This document shows positions 49,081 to 60,359 of a DNA stretch of 64,000 bases, one piece after another. The translations under genes and the position numbers were made by a program. The notes beneath the pieces were generated by a model. It did no database searches. It saw only the letters and a program-made list of their open reading frames with translations, and was not told where the DNA came from. Source of the stretch: Tetrapyrgos nigripes (lineage: Eukaryota; Basidiomycota; Agaricomycetes; Agaricales; Campanellaceae); the NCBI GenBank assembly GCA_013368315.1, contig JAACJM010000076.1:1-64000 (forward strand). Direction: 5' to 3'. Within the stretch, counting starts at the first letter, position 1, and each line of letters opens with the position of its first letter.

Positions 49081-50093
49081 TCAGAAAAGGGAGAGACTGT
49101 CCATGGGAGGGGTAAGTGCAGCTGCAGCCCCAGCCCCAGACCCGGCTACAGGAGCAGGGAACGACTCAAACACGGGTTCATGAAGCCTAGCACAAGACCA
49201 ATCTCTCCAGTTCTCGTCCAAGAGGTCCGCAAGGATCTTTTGCCTGACACCGTGGACTCGGTAGAGATATTCATCGATGTCGAAAACCCATTCGCCAATT
49301 TTGCGTAGCTCTGCATCGATCCTTTCGAGTCCGTTGGGTTCAGATCGGGGACGGGAAGGGGGAACAGAGGATAATTCGCTTGAGTCTGAGAGATGGTCGG
49401 GTTGGACAAGCTTTTGTGGTCTTTGTTTCTGTTTCTGCTTCTGTGAATGTTGGTGTCGTGTTCGGGGTCGTTGTTCCGGGCTTGTCATGATTATGTCTTC
49501 CTCGCTACTATCTTCGTCGTCGTCGGAGGTGAGAGGTGGTGTGGGCGTACTCATGAAAGGGTCGTCGTCTGGGGACACATGTACAGGTGGGTGAGTGGAG
49601 GTAGAATGAGCGGAAGGTGTTACGGATGCCTTCTGTAGACTCAATATAAGCGGTCGATGCTGAAAGGGGCCATACAGAAATAAGCGAACCTTTCTAGTAA
49701 CGGTTCTAGTAGTGACGTGCGACCGGGTTTTCCGAGTCGATTTGGGCTCGTCTACAATGACGCTAGAACGAGGACGACGACCAATACTGCGTTTAGCAGA
49801 CGCAGTAGTGTTCTTGGGAGTGATGAATTTGCATCTTGATTTGTGGACGGACCAGTGGTAATTGTCGTACTCGCTCTTCTCCGACAATTTAATGCGACGG
49901 TGGCAACCAAGGCATGTAAGGCCGCGTGCGTCAATCTTTGTTGCCCATGGATCATTTTCTAAAGATCGTTTTCTAGATTCCCAGGCGGTTCTGGGAGCGA
50001 GAAGTCAGTGGGCTGAAAAAATATGACGCGGTTTGATACGCACCCCGGCTTGGACGAGGAACTGGAGGATGCGAGGGGCTTCTCTGAGAACAT
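49081..50093 (-). CDS. Protein with one CxxC-W-H-C zinc-finger-like module
   Basis: Exon 1 (50093-50044) starts MFSEKPLASSSSSSKPG and joins in phase to exon 2 at 49990. The module follows at once: RKRSLENDP, then TCLGCHRRIKLSEK, EYDNYHW, and SVHKSRC, i.e. C-x2-C-x16-W-x2-H-x3-C. The rest is a basic, Ser/Pro-rich low-complexity region (SSEEDIIMTSPEQRPR, Gln/Lys-rich KQKQKQRPQK), then a conserved-looking segment IGEWVFDIDEYLYRVHGVRQ and KILADLLDENWRDW, ending DSLSLF. Unspliced it is 319 aa; a 57-bp stretch at about 49690-49635 (GTTCGC...CTACAG) is probably an in-frame intron. I infer zinc binding from residue spacing only. The next gene upstream carries three copies of the same module. It may act as a DNA- or protein-binding nuclear factor; nothing shows this directly. 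Confidence 0.7.
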
Positions 50094-50508
50094 TGGGGAA
50101 TCCCTAGAATTGGCCGAGAATGAGAACCAGGACATTTGAACGCGTTTGAAAGAAGCTTACATGTTGGACTCTTGGAGTAATATTGTGGCTTGAACGGAAT
50201 TGGGGGAGGTCGAGGATAAGCGGCGTGAAGCTGAGGAAGATGATCCAAGTGTGGGGGAATGGCGATGGAGGTAAAAGAATGAGGGAAAGCTGTGGATGGG
50301 GCCCTTTATAGGCCAAAGGAAAGGGGAACACGCCACTGCTGAGAGGCAGAGGACAAAGGAGTCCGAGAGCAAATCAATGCGGCGGACATTGCCGATACAG
50401 TGCCATACTCGCCCAAAAAGAACAAAAACCATAAATAACGCCTGCGTGTTCTGTGGGTACCCAAGATACAAGATACATCAAGATGGTATCTAGTTCACGA
50501 CTCTATAT
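50094..50508. other. Intergenic region between the two module-bearing genes
   Basis: This is the upstream region of the one-module gene and the 3' flank of the three-module gene. No gene is seen. A 75-codon minus frame here has no coding signature. Confidence 0.5.
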
Positions 50509-52195
50509 CTATGTTTTGCTAAGGCCACCCTTAAATCCCTCAACAAAGGACTCGAGAGCCGATTTGAAGGGCACGAGGAACCATCCCAGTCCGGAAGGCG
50601 GCTCCTTCTCGGGCGTGACATACGCTTCTGTACGAGGACGAACGTCGACATGCGCGTCAGGGTCCTCTGGAGTCACATCGTCCTCCTCCAAACGTCGTTT
50701 CGTTCCCCTCGGCATACTCCCCTCCTGGTCTACGACCGTTGACGTCGATTCAATGGAAGGTGGAGGCCTGGCAGTCTGCGATGTGGTGCTCGAGGCGTTG
50801 TCCCCAGATGAAGGCCTATTAAAAGCAACATCTTAGCAACTTAGTTGGAACGAGATGGACGTCAGACCTACCCCGAACCATCCATACATTCTGTTTTATG
50901 CTGTTCCCAGTTGGTGAGATTGTAATCACCTCCTTGCAATGCTACTGTCGTACCACACGAGGCACAGACAACATGACGTGGTCCAAACTTTTTGGCTCGC
51001 GGATCATTAACTATCTTCAACTTCCTTTCGGCGGTAGCAACTCGACTACTGGGCCTGCAGATCGAATTGGTTGCAATTTGATCAGTTCGCACACAAATAT
51101 CGACGGATGAAAAAACATACACAGCGTCTGAGCACCGGTCTTGGTGGGTGAGCCAGTTAGCCAAGCCATAGCGGTGAGTGTTCGAAAGCCGGATCCACTT
51201 TTGACACCGCTTACACTGAGCTTCGTCTTCTCTTACTTCGAGAGCTCTAGGATCAGAAAGGAAGAACTCCTTCCTCTCGGCTTCCGTCTTATTTGTACGA
51301 GCACGCCCCGGAGCACTCTTCGGAGAGGAAGGGGCTTCCTCGGCAGCTGACACTGATGGTGACGCTGTTTTATTCCTACAGAAAGAAGCCGTTAATGTCT
51401 TTCAAACTCTCCAGCCAGTTAGCCAAAAACGACCCACAACATTACAGAACTAGGAACCTTCTGATCACATCTCGCTCGGTGCAACTCCCAAGGTCTGACA
51501 ACATACGTTTGTTTCGTACCTAGACTAATGGTCTTTTGACACCTGAGACATTTGACACGATGGGGTTCAAGGGAGTCACGGTCACACTCGGGCTGGTTCT
51601 TGAAGTAAGCGATACGTTCGGGCTCGGTGCGTCGAACTCGAGTAGTGGTCATGACCGAATCAGCAACCGACGCTCCATCGTCTATTTCTGATTCTGAAGG
51701 ATTCATATTCCTGCCATACCAATACACGAAAGTCAGAACGATACGTATAGACAAGGACAGGGAACATGGTGCTGACTGGGTGACTGATGATATTGGCTTG
51801 GCCGCACGGACAGAGGGAGGTTTGCGTGAGGATGACGGTGGACTCATTGCGCCCGCATCTTGCTTCGACGTGACTGGCGAAGCCTGTTTAACTTTATCTC
51901 TCTTGATTGATGAAGATTCGGAAGGAGACTTGGGAGAGGCGCTTGAAGGTCTGAACGAACAAAGGATGAGGGCCTTCTGACCAAGGCTCAGGATAACATT
52001 GAAGCGTACTTCACTGCGTCATTCTTACAAGTTGTACTGTCAGGAGGCTGTATAGACATGCAGACATTAGACACATGGTGACAAGATACACGAGGGATTA
52101 CGACGCACTCTCATATCCGACAGTCTCTTGCCCTCGGCCACGACTTTCTTCGTATCAGTCTCTTCTTCGTGATCACTTGAACCAGACGCATTCAT
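50509..52195 (-). CDS. Protein with three tandem CxxC-W-H-C zinc-finger-like modules
   Basis: A frame-consistent model: exon 1 from 52195 (MNASGSSDHEEETDTKKVVA), exon 2 from 51976 (SASPKSPSESSSIKRDK...), then exons beginning near 51370, 51055 and 50818, stop at 50509 (EGFKGGLSKT). Module 1: KCLRCQKTISLGTKQ ... RPWELHRARC. Module 2: QCKRCQKWIRLSNTH ... ANWLTHQDRC. Module 3: VCASCGTTVALQGGD ... TNWEQHKTEC. Each is preceded by an E-R-x-x-x-F/I-x-x-DP-like helix (EPERIAYF, EAERKEFFLSDP, TAERKLKIVNDP) and followed by VPSS or GPSS, with an intron just after, so module and exon coincide. The C-terminus has KRRLEEDD and an acidic linker. A hydrophobic run near 51760 (SLSLSIRIVLTFVYWYG) may be a retained intron. 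The exact 5' end is uncertain. Function is unknown; zinc binding is inferred. Confidence 0.7.
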
Positions 52196-52588
52196 ATCGG
52201 ACCTATTAAGAGATGTAGGAATGAAAGGAAGGCTTGAAAGAGATGTATACACACTCAGCATCCTTCGCTCGTTTCTTCTATCAACATGCAAAAAATTTTG
52301 GTGATTAGGAGTGAAAGTGTGTCCGGATATCCAGGTGACTGACCTTTCTTGTATACTTGGTTTTAACAGGTCTGTTGGAAGCAATTAGGCTATATAGCCA
52401 TATAGCAGTGTCTGACAGACCTTTTGGGACTATCTGGCAGGGACGACATTGGTCGGAAACTAAGGAGTGTGAGAATCGGTATGAGGGGAAGAAAAAGAAG
52501 GCTTTTCAAACTCAGCGCTAAAGCGTCTTTATTGTCCCTCATCAATACATGTTCTTTCAAACGTCCCATTAGCTCCTCGCTGCTACCA
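52196..52588. promoter_or_regulatory. Divergent upstream region
   Basis: This roughly 390-bp region lies between the start codons of the three-module gene (minus) and the ZZ-domain gene (plus). No TATA box stands out. It presumably contains both promoters. Confidence 0.4.
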
Positions 52589-53467
52589 ATGCAGCCTCCT
52601 GCTTATTCTCTTTTACCTGGCAACTCCGATTCTCAAGCAGTACACACCGGTGTGACTTGTGATAGCTGCGAGAAGACACCGATAGTCGGTATACGGTATA
52701 AATGCCAAGTGTATGTTTCTTTCGTTGTTGTCATGACGGATTGGATTAAGATTGGACCTCTTTAGATGCCCCGACTACGACCTCTGCAAAGCATGCTGTG
52801 ACAATCCACCTTCTGATATTCAACACCCAAGAAATCATCCCCTCAAGAGGATTGAGTTCCCTGAGCCTCCAGGAGAATCTCATGGAGGAATTACATGCGA
52901 CGGGTGCGCCCAATCTCCTTTGAGAGGAGATAGATATCATTGCAAGAGGTGGGTACTGCCAGTGATTCTTTGCGAAGACGTACTGAGCAATTCCTTTCTG
53001 CCAGCTGTTTCGATTACGACCTCTGTCGATATTGCATGGTACACCCTCCAGCAAACCATCCAAGTGATCACAGGTTCATTTGCATGCCTTCGCCAGCACT
53101 GAATACGATCCATTGCGGTATGCATCCCTTATCTACTATGTGACTGAATATCTAACTGGTGGTTTTACCTACAGGGGAGTCATGCCACAGCTGTGGGATG
53201 TCGCAAATAAGAGGTCCAAAATACGAGTGCCAGAAGTAGGTGCTCTTTTCTGATCGAATCTTCTTGACCTTCTAACTGAAAATTTTCAGCCGGGTATGCA
53301 TTAGAAATGGGCCGTTTAGATTCTGCAGCGATTGCATCGACCAAGCAAATAAACACCCACCTACTCATTCTATGGTGCGGATACTCGGTGAACCGTTCAA
53401 TTTGAACCTTCATGGTGCTGGTGTGACATATGCGACGACTGGTATGGCAATAGTGCTCTGGGATTGA
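52589..53467 (+). CDS. Protein with three ZZ-type zinc fingers
   Basis: The start is taken at 52589 (MQPPAYSLLPGNSDSQAVHT). Three successive ZZ-like fingers follow. Finger 1: GVTCDSCEKTPIVGIRYKCQ joined to CPDYDLCKACCDNPPSD. Finger 2: GITCDGCAQSPLRGDRYHCK joined to CFDYDLCRYCMVHPPANHP. Finger 3: SCHSCGMSQIRGPKYECQ followed by FRFCSDCIDQANKHPPTHS. Each finger is cut by an intron at the same place, after Y-K/H-C, which suggests growth by exon duplication. The tail FNLNLHGAGVTYATTGMAIV ends at 53467. ZZ fingers bind protein partners such as N-degrons, SUMO or histone tails; which one applies here cannot be told. An earlier in-frame start near 52480 is possible. Confidence 0.85.
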
Positions 53468-53764
53468 AGACGCAGGTCGTCCACCCAAGCTTGCTAGAAG
53501 GGATAGCAGTTCATAAGTTCAATGCCAACGTCTAACGAAGAGATGGATGCAGACTGTGTACTTACTGTATATCGTCCTGAGGTCTTGTTTTACCTGGTCG
53601 TCAATATTGGTCTATTCGTTGTATACTAGGTTTGCCTGTAGTACGTGCCTTAACTACTGTATTTTCAAGTGTTCTGGAGAGATAAAAGATCTGCCGCTCA
53701 ATCAACGCTCAATCAAAGAAAATTAGATATCTCCTTTCCCTTCTACTTCTCCTTTTTTGATGAC

Positions 53765-54811
53765 ATGCTAACCGAAGACGACGTCGATGTCGACCCTGAA
53801 GACATCCTGGAAGGCGCTCTGTACACTCTATACGACTATCAGCCGATTACTCTTACATCTTCGGGTTCGGTCTTCTCATACACAGTATCCTCGCTTAGAT
53901 CCTGCAGAGGACAGGAATCCAGTCGTAATCCTGCTCCTGATTCTAATCCTGGACCTTGTACGATCATTCTGCGTACTCCAGACACGCACCCATCCAACTG
54001 GTCTCTCCACGCTTCGTCAATATGGGCATCATCCCAATACCTTGCAGATCACTTGGATGAACTGCACCTTGATTCTTACTTCAACGATCACGACCCAAAA
54101 AGCTCCCTCCACGTCCTGGAACTTGGAGCAGGCGCAGGTCTACCGGGAATCGTCATTGCGAAAACATACCCCGATACTGTTCTCGTCACTTGCTCGGATT
54201 ATCCTGATGAGAAACTTATACAGACTTTGAGGGAGAATATTGTCAGCAACCGAGTTGAGAGGAATTGTCGAGCGGTTGCATATGCTTGGGGAGGTGATCC
54301 TGTCGTGGTGAAGAGGACGTGGATGGTGGATGTTGCGGATGAGAGCGGGGACAAAAAGGAGGAGGGTGATGGCGAGACCCACCACAACTCAGAAATAGTC
54401 TCGGATATGGACTCGGAGAAGGGACACGGACATAGTCAAAATCTTGACGGATTCGACATCATCATCGCTGCAGATACCCTCTTTAACCCCGGTGTCCGTG
54501 ATATCTTTATCGAGTCCTTGAAGCTGAATCTCAAAAAGGCACCCAGTGCGCGCATACATCTGGTCGCGGGATTACACACCGGGAGATATACGCTCCAAAA
54601 GTTTCTCGATACCGTGGTGCAGCCGGAGAATGGCCTGGAGATCGAGTCGGTGGTGGAAAGGGAGACGATGGGAGGCACGGTGGAACGTCCTTGGGACGTT
54701 TTGTGGGCGGAAAGGTTTGAGGATAACATGTACGTTGATATTGAGAAGGAGAGGAGACGGTGGGTAGTTTGGATGGTATTGAAGTGGTCGAGGAAAGGAC
54801 TGGAAATGTAA
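53765..54811 (+). CDS. EFM7/NNT1-type putative lysine methyltransferase
   Basis: A single-exon gene, 348 aa, starting MLTEDDVDVDPEDILEGALY. The N-terminal segment is DP-rich as in yeast EFM7. The Rossmann-fold SAM site is HVLELGAGAGLPGIVIAKTY, with the acidic loop CSDYPDEKLIQTL, and the post-motif is FDIIIAADTLFNPG. C-terminally it has LVAGLHTGRYTLQKFLD and VERPWDVLWAERF, ending RKGLEM at 54811. In yeast the closest group, EFM7 (formerly NNT1), methylates the N-terminus and Lys of elongation factor 1A. This copy has an acidic, poorly conserved insertion (DESGDKKEEGDGETHHNSE). It is convergent with the F-box gene, 160 bp away. The family is clear; the precise substrate is inferred. Confidence 0.85.
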   Translation: MLTEDDVDVDPEDILEGALYTLYDYQPITLTSSGSVFSYTVSSLRSCRGQESSRNPAPDSNPGPCTIILRTPDTHPSNWSLHASSIWASSQYLADHLDELHLDSYFNDHDPKSSLHVLELGAGAGLPGIVIAKTYPDTVLVTCSDYPDEKLIQTLRENIVSNRVERNCRAVAYAWGGDPVVVKRTWMVDVADESGDKKEEGDGETHHNSEIVSDMDSEKGHGHSQNLDGFDIIIAADTLFNPGVRDIFIESLKLNLKKAPSARIHLVAGLHTGRYTLQKFLDTVVQPENGLEIESVVERETMGGTVERPWDVLWAERFEDNMYVDIEKERRRWVVWMVLKWSRKGLEM

Positions 54812-54973
54812 TGACATACTATCAGTGAATGTGTATTTGTAGTAAAAAAGTCTATCGATGTATCATTATTGGGTATGCCAGTGTACATCGAGTCCGTTTG
54901 AGTAATATTGAGTCCGTTATTCTCGTTTGTGGGTATCTGCGCTAAACTTCGTCTTCTTCTGATTACGTCCCCA

Positions 54974-56718
54974 TTAATATCGCACAGACTGAGGTATGCC
55001 AATACTCAGGATGTTAGCGAGTCGATAGCCTTGCCGTTCTTCCTGTTCGCAAGCAGTCAGTGATAGTTTGACATAGCAGTGCAACATACTGACCAAAAAC
55101 AACACAATATTGTCCTCAGTAACCCTCATCTCCTCAATGGCCAACGATCCCACAGTAGAAGACGGGATACTTCTGCTGGTTTCGAAGGGAACTAATCCAG
55201 CTCGTGGCCCAATGGAAGTCCACCCCCTAGTCGAATCTCCAGCTTCAGTAAACGAAGAGAAATCGATCATATACAACTTGGCGTGGCCGCTTCTTCCAGA
55301 AGAACTGGCTCTCACGCTAGCATCGATATAGAGGACCTTGGTCCCAACGACATGGGGACCCCGAATCGTCAGAGGGTTCCCTGGAATCTCTTTGACGAGA
55401 CAGTATCGTCCCCAATTTTTCCACGGGATTTCAAAAGGGTCTTTGCGGGATGGAAAGCGGAAGTAAGATTCTTTGACAAAGAGGAGGTTGAGTGGAGAGT
55501 TGCGATCGGTGGATTTGGCGCTGAGGACGATAATTCTGGTTTCTGGAGCGGCATAAAAGATTGTTCCAGAAGATGTGGAGAAGTCTGACTTGGTAGATGC
55601 GTTGGGGCAGAAAGAGATATGGGAGTGCGCCCATGGCTCTGGGAGTTCGAATTCGCGAAGAATAGTGACGGATGTCATCTTCGAGATGCTGTAGAGTGTT
55701 AAGAAAGGGACTCGGGATCTCTTGTTGATCCCGAGCAGGTAGCTTTCGTCGAGGAAGAGGATGTCACGGTCATCAAACCACTGTGGTAATGGTTGAGTTT
55801 AATGTATCAGCAGACAGTGATTAGACTCACTTGCGCATCGAAGGTATGCCAGTTCATGATCAAGTGCTTGACCTTTCCACCAGAGAATTGAATGGAAACA
55901 GAGAGTTTCGAACCACAGATACTGATAGTCATACGATATACGCTGGTAGCAGCCTGAGCAGCTACTTCATAAGCAGCATCAGGCGCTCTGGGGTGTTTGG
56001 TAAACTTCCAGAGATCTCGAAAGTTCAACTGAACACAGATCTGGCCGTTGTGGCTGTGAGGAGAAAAAGATCAGTAATGAAACAGGCTAAGGAAAAAAAG
56101 GACGAACGCGAAAACATGACCAGTGACTATGAGCAACTGAGATTGATCAACAGAAGCGCTTTCGATGGCAGAAGTGTGGAACTTCATGTGACGGGTCTGA
56201 GCAGGAGTGAGGCTCTTTGTGCAAGAAGGGAGCTCGGCTAGCTCAAGAGTGCTGTACATCCCATGATCACGGATGAAGTGAATGAACCCCCCAGAGACGT
56301 TGATGAGGGATGGAGTCTGAATGGTCATCTTGGACTCGTGTGACCAAGACAGCTTGAGCCAATCCTTTCTGTAGGCTAGAAGAAGCTGAAGCCTAAAGTT
56401 AATGGGTGAACGGGTACGAGATGCAGGGCCATCCTTCATCCCAGCGGCGGCTAGTTCAAACTTGTACCGGAGGAATTGGTATTCCATCACGAGCACGTAG
56501 ATACGTCGGAACGCCTGGAAGGAGTAAATTGAAGAGCATAAGGACGCTGTGGACAAGGCTCACCTTGCATGCCCGCCACAAAGAGGGTGGGTCGAGATAA
56601 GCAAGGATTGAGATCAAGATATCGTCTGGAACTTTGTAGACGCGTAGAGTAGTGAGTCTATGAGGAGACATATAGAAAGCGAGTGATTCTGGACTTACGA
56701 CGAGGATATCGAACTCAT
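54974..56718 (-). CDS. F-box protein
   Basis: A short first exon from 56718 (MSSISS) joins to LTTLRVYKVPDDILISILAY and LDPPSLWRACK, an N-terminal F-box of the agaric type. The following exon starts AFRRIYVLVMEYQFLRYKFE and has RTRSPINFRLQLLLAYRKDW. Later exons contain FRDLWKFTKHPRAPDAAYEV, WHTFDAQ / WFDDRDILFLDESYLLGIN and a long C-terminal exon (MTSVTILREFELPEPWAHSH, RVTEDNIVLFLVSML) ending IGIPQSVRY. The C-terminal half looks like a beta-propeller-like sensing domain seen in many mushroom F-box proteins. It is probably a substrate-recognition subunit of an SCF ubiquitin ligase; the target is unknown. Confidence 0.82.
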
Positions 56719-57455
56719 TTATAGTTGGGGCAATAAATGGTAGTATCGACCTGAAAAGAAAAGAGAGAGAAAAGAGAAAAAGAAATGAGCAGAAGACAAA
56801 ATAAACGGTTGCATAGGTGCGCATCCGAGGTCAAAGCATTGGAGTGCATCAGTCAGTTTGCTGAAAATTTTTTTGTTTGACCACCTCGTTTAGGCGCTCA
56901 GGAAGCTAATAGAATGCGAGTGATACCTCGAGTGTATTAGCGCGGATCAGGGTCTGTGTCCGAATCTTTTGTGACTTCTGCAGAGCCGTGGCGACGCTCC
57001 GGTGGTGTCATGTCAACGATTTCAGTTTCAAAGCTTTAAGGTTTAGCGGGACCAAAAGGACGAGCGAGGAGATGTCGAGCACTGACAATAAGAGCCTAAG
57101 AGCGGGGAGAGAACTTCCCAATTTCGACCTGATCGTAAAAGGAAATGACGCACCGAGGGGAAGGTATGATCCAAGCATTTGTTAAAGAGCAAGATAATAG
57201 TGGCTTCTATTGTCCATTTTGGTTGCAAGGTGTCGGGAGATATGGCCTTAGATGAAGGGCGAGAAATGGGCTGATAGTGGTAATTTCAAGGCAGAGGTAA
57301 ACTTTGCCGGCTTGAAACGTTAACTGGCTAAGTACGACATTGGTCAGCCACGTGGCCCTTTAAGTCACGTGGTAATTCACTCACTGTCAGCTTCGACGTC
57401 GTATTCTCTGCTCCCTTCAGCATCCTCCTCATTGAGACACTTCTTGAAACACACA
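56719..57455. promoter_or_regulatory. Divergent upstream region, F-box gene / CRIPT
   Basis: This 737-bp region carries both promoters. A purine-rich block lies near 56760-56800. No other gene is supported. Confidence 0.45.
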
Positions 57456-57926
57456 ATGGTCTGCAAGAAATGCGAAAGGGTGCGTAAATTTTTCAGCATA
57501 GCTTCCCTCTCTACGTCTGACTTTGGTGGTTCAGAAATTGTCCAAAGTTGCTGCACCTGACCCCTTCACCAGCAGTTCCTCGAGTATAAAGGATGGTTCA
57601 AGAAAAGTGGGAGAAAATAAGCTGCTGAGTCGTCCCGGAAGCTCCAAGAACAGGTTTCAGGTGCGCGCTCTTCTCTCATCGCAAGGCTTCCGGATAACTA
57701 ATCTTTATTGGACCTAGCCTTATCAAGGGAAGTGCAAAGACTGTAAACAGCCTTGTACCCAGAACAAGGCTAAGTACTGTCATGGTACGACTCTCTTTCA
57801 TACCCAATCCATCTCTATCATTATACTTATACCGTCATTATAGGCTGTGCATACAAGAAAGGACTCTGTTCAATATGTGGGAAGCAGATATTGGACACGA
57901 CAGGATATGTGATGTCTAGCAAGTGA
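57456..57926 (+). CDS. CRIPT: CRIPT homologue (cysteine-rich spliceosome-associated protein)
   Basis: Four exons. The first (from 57456) is MVCKKCER. Exon 2 starts KLSKVAAPDPF and has GSRKVGENKLLSRPGSSKNR. Exon 3 reads PYQGKCKDCKQPCTQNKAKY with CH, and exon 4 reads CAYKKGLCSICGKQILDTT, ending MSSK at 57926, about 98 aa. The order MVCxKC ... NKLLS ... CxxC ... YCxxCAYKKGxCxxCGKxxLDT is exactly that of CRIPT. The human protein was named for PDZ binding but is a component of the minor-class spliceosome machinery; the fungal role is inferred. All eight Cys of the conserved pattern are present. Confidence 0.93.
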
Positions 57927-58782
57927 TCTCTTCTCAGCTATGAAATAGTACCGGACTCCATATGTATGTACACCACTTGTATGACTCGCATAATAGACTG
58001 TATCGATTATTGCTCACACAGACTAGCTTGCAAAATGTCCCCTTGTGGAAACGTGCAACAGACATCGGGCTCAGGGCCATAGGAAAACGACGAACGTATC
58101 CAAGCATCGGTCCTGAAACATTACGTTAGTGAGAAACGATCCGTACTTCCCACCGAACCACACTCGCGCCAATTCGTCTTGACGGTCTTCGGCCTAACCC
58201 ACATCAGTTCTTCTACTTCAGAAGCTACATCGAACGTTGCCTGAGCCCTCACTGGCATGTCTTGGCATTGCCAATTTTAGCCTCTTCGTCTCTCTTTGAG
58301 TTCCCTTCTCGCTCTGACATAGTGATCTACAGACTACTATCTATCTATCTACCTGATGCAGTCCCACACGCTAGTATCCTTATCCGGCGAAGCACCACAA
58401 TGGACCTGAAACGCACGGCGTCAGGATACCATCATGTTGCTGATTGAGCATATTGTACAGCCCGGATACAAGTGATCTGTACAGAAGCTGATTTCTCCCA
58501 TTTACAGCGTGTGTACGGTCTATATGTCACTGCGACCCTCGGCGGCTGAATTAAAGATTATTCTCAAAGACATTATTAAAAGGCGGGAATCCATACCCTG
58601 TCCATCTCCAACTCTTCTTTCCTTCCTTTCCCCTGGTGAGTGATTCAGGTTGAGAACGGTTGAGTTTGACTAACAGCCACGCTGCCAGCGCGCCCTACAT
58701 TCCTTTATCTTGCCCGCACTCACTCGTGCTTCACCGACATTCCTTTATCTTTGCTCACACTCATTATTTGCGCTTCACCAAC
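57927..58782. other. Intergenic stretch upstream of the FMN dehydrogenase
   Basis: No gene is seen. A C/T-rich leader with the repeated phrase CATTCCTTTATCTT (58699 and 58740) precedes the start codon at 58783. Confidence 0.5.
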
Positions 58783-60236
58783 ATGTCAATTCGACTTCCC
58801 TTACTATTTTGGGGCCTTGTTATGCTAGGCATCCAATACGCTTTATCTGTTACAATTGACCGGGAAGGACTTCCAGACACTGGCTTGGACACGAAGGATT
58901 GGGTTTCGAGGGAACTGCCTCCTCTCGAAGACATGTGGGATTTGAATGACTTTCAGATTGCAGCCAAAAACACTTTGGCCGCCCGGTGGTATAGTGAGTA
59001 ACGAACTCTCTGTTTCTGGCGCCTGTTACGCTTTCCAACATCCCACCTACCTCAGATTCCTATAGGACTGCAGCCTTGAATGAAGTCACGTACCAAGACA
59101 ACCTCAACATCTGGTCAAAAATCCGTATCAACGGTTTCAGTTTCCGTGATGTATCAAAGGTGAATCTCCAGTGAGTGATTTTTTACGAACCCGAGTGGCG
59201 GCTGTGAAGTTGACCGTGCATATACAGAACTTCAATTCTCGGCCATAAGTTCTCTGCGCCCTTCTTCATCGCACCTGCTGCGAAAGCAGGACACGCAAAC
59301 AAATCAGCTGAGCTCTCACTTGCGTCTGCAGCTGGAAAAGCTGGGATTCTGTATGTTGTACGTCCCCGAGTCCCTTGTATTTGTAACAATCTATTGAAAG
59401 TTCTTCAGCCCAGTATATCTTCTACCAAATCTCTAGAGGAAATAGCAGACGCTAAAGTAAAAGGCCAGGTCATGTTCCATCAAGAATATGTATGTCTTTG
59501 ATCTACTTCGTTTTTGGTGCCGTTTTCTGACAACGGTCCTTCAAGATCTGGTCAAACCGTTCTAAACTTGTCGACGAGTTACGCCGCATGGAAAAGGCCG
59601 ACTATAAGGCTATCTTCCTGACTGTCGACAACACAGGTGTCAATGGCATCAGGACTCGTTCATCGCGCTTCACAGGTGATACGGACGAGTGAGTCAATTC
59701 CCTCTGACCTCAGAACTAATTTCATGGGTTTTGTTTTGTTTTACAGAACTGGCCATTCAGCCACTTTTGACCTGCAAGCTCTTGCCGAGCTCCGGAATCT
59801 GACTACCTTACCCATCGTCCCTAAGGGAATTAAAACAGCCGCGGATGCCCGTAAATGCCTTGACCTAGGATTCCCAGCCATATATGTCTCTAACCATGGT
59901 GGTCGGGTCCTCGACGGTGCCCCTACCGCGGTTGAGATTCTTCTCGACATCCGCAGAAACGCACCTGAAGTTTTTGATCGTATGGAAGTGTATGCTGACG
60001 GCGGTGTCAGAAGAGGGAATCATATTATAATGCTTCTCGCCCTTGGTGCCAGAGCAGTTGGCTTGGGACGCTCCCCAATGTTTGCGAACATATACGGGGA
60101 GGAGGGTGTCACCAGGATGATTGACATGTTGAGTACAGAATTGGAGACGGAAATGAAGTTGATGGGTGAGCCCAATGTGAGCAACATCGATGCCTCCTAC
60201 ATCAATACCAAACAAGTAGAAGCCATGTACTTCTAG
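58783..60236 (+). CDS. FMN-dependent 2-hydroxyacid dehydrogenase with N-terminal signal sequence
   Basis: Start at 58783 with a hydrophobic N-terminus (MSIRLPLLFWGLVMLGIQYA). Then DFQIAAKNTLAARWYSYYRT (Tyr of the FMN site), IWSKIRINGFSFRDVSKVNL, SAPFFIAPAAKAGHANKSAE, ISSTKSLEEIADAK, MFHQEYIW, IFLTVDNTG, LPIVPKGIK (Lys), YVSNHGGRVLDGAPTAVEIL (catalytic His and Arg) and YADGGVRRGNHIIMLLALGA, GRSPMFANIYGEEG. These are all elements of the (S)-2-hydroxyacid oxidase / flavocytochrome b2 family. No cytochrome b5 domain is present. About 395 aa, with stop at 60236. The hydrophobic leader suggests secretion or membrane anchoring, which is unusual for the family. The substrate is unknown. Confidence 0.9.
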
Positions 60237-60359
60237 GGATCTCGATGTTGTATATTTGTAGGGTTTTTTCAATGGACATTTTTAGGTTTACGTTTCTCAA
60301 TTTGCCAACGTTGTAGCCAGACATGTGGTCTGGCTTCTATGAGATGACGTTCTGGACAT

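Noticed and set aside
49752..49955. 67-codon minus frame with repeated Val/Leu
   Set aside because: Out-of-frame shadow of the single-module zinc-finger-like gene.
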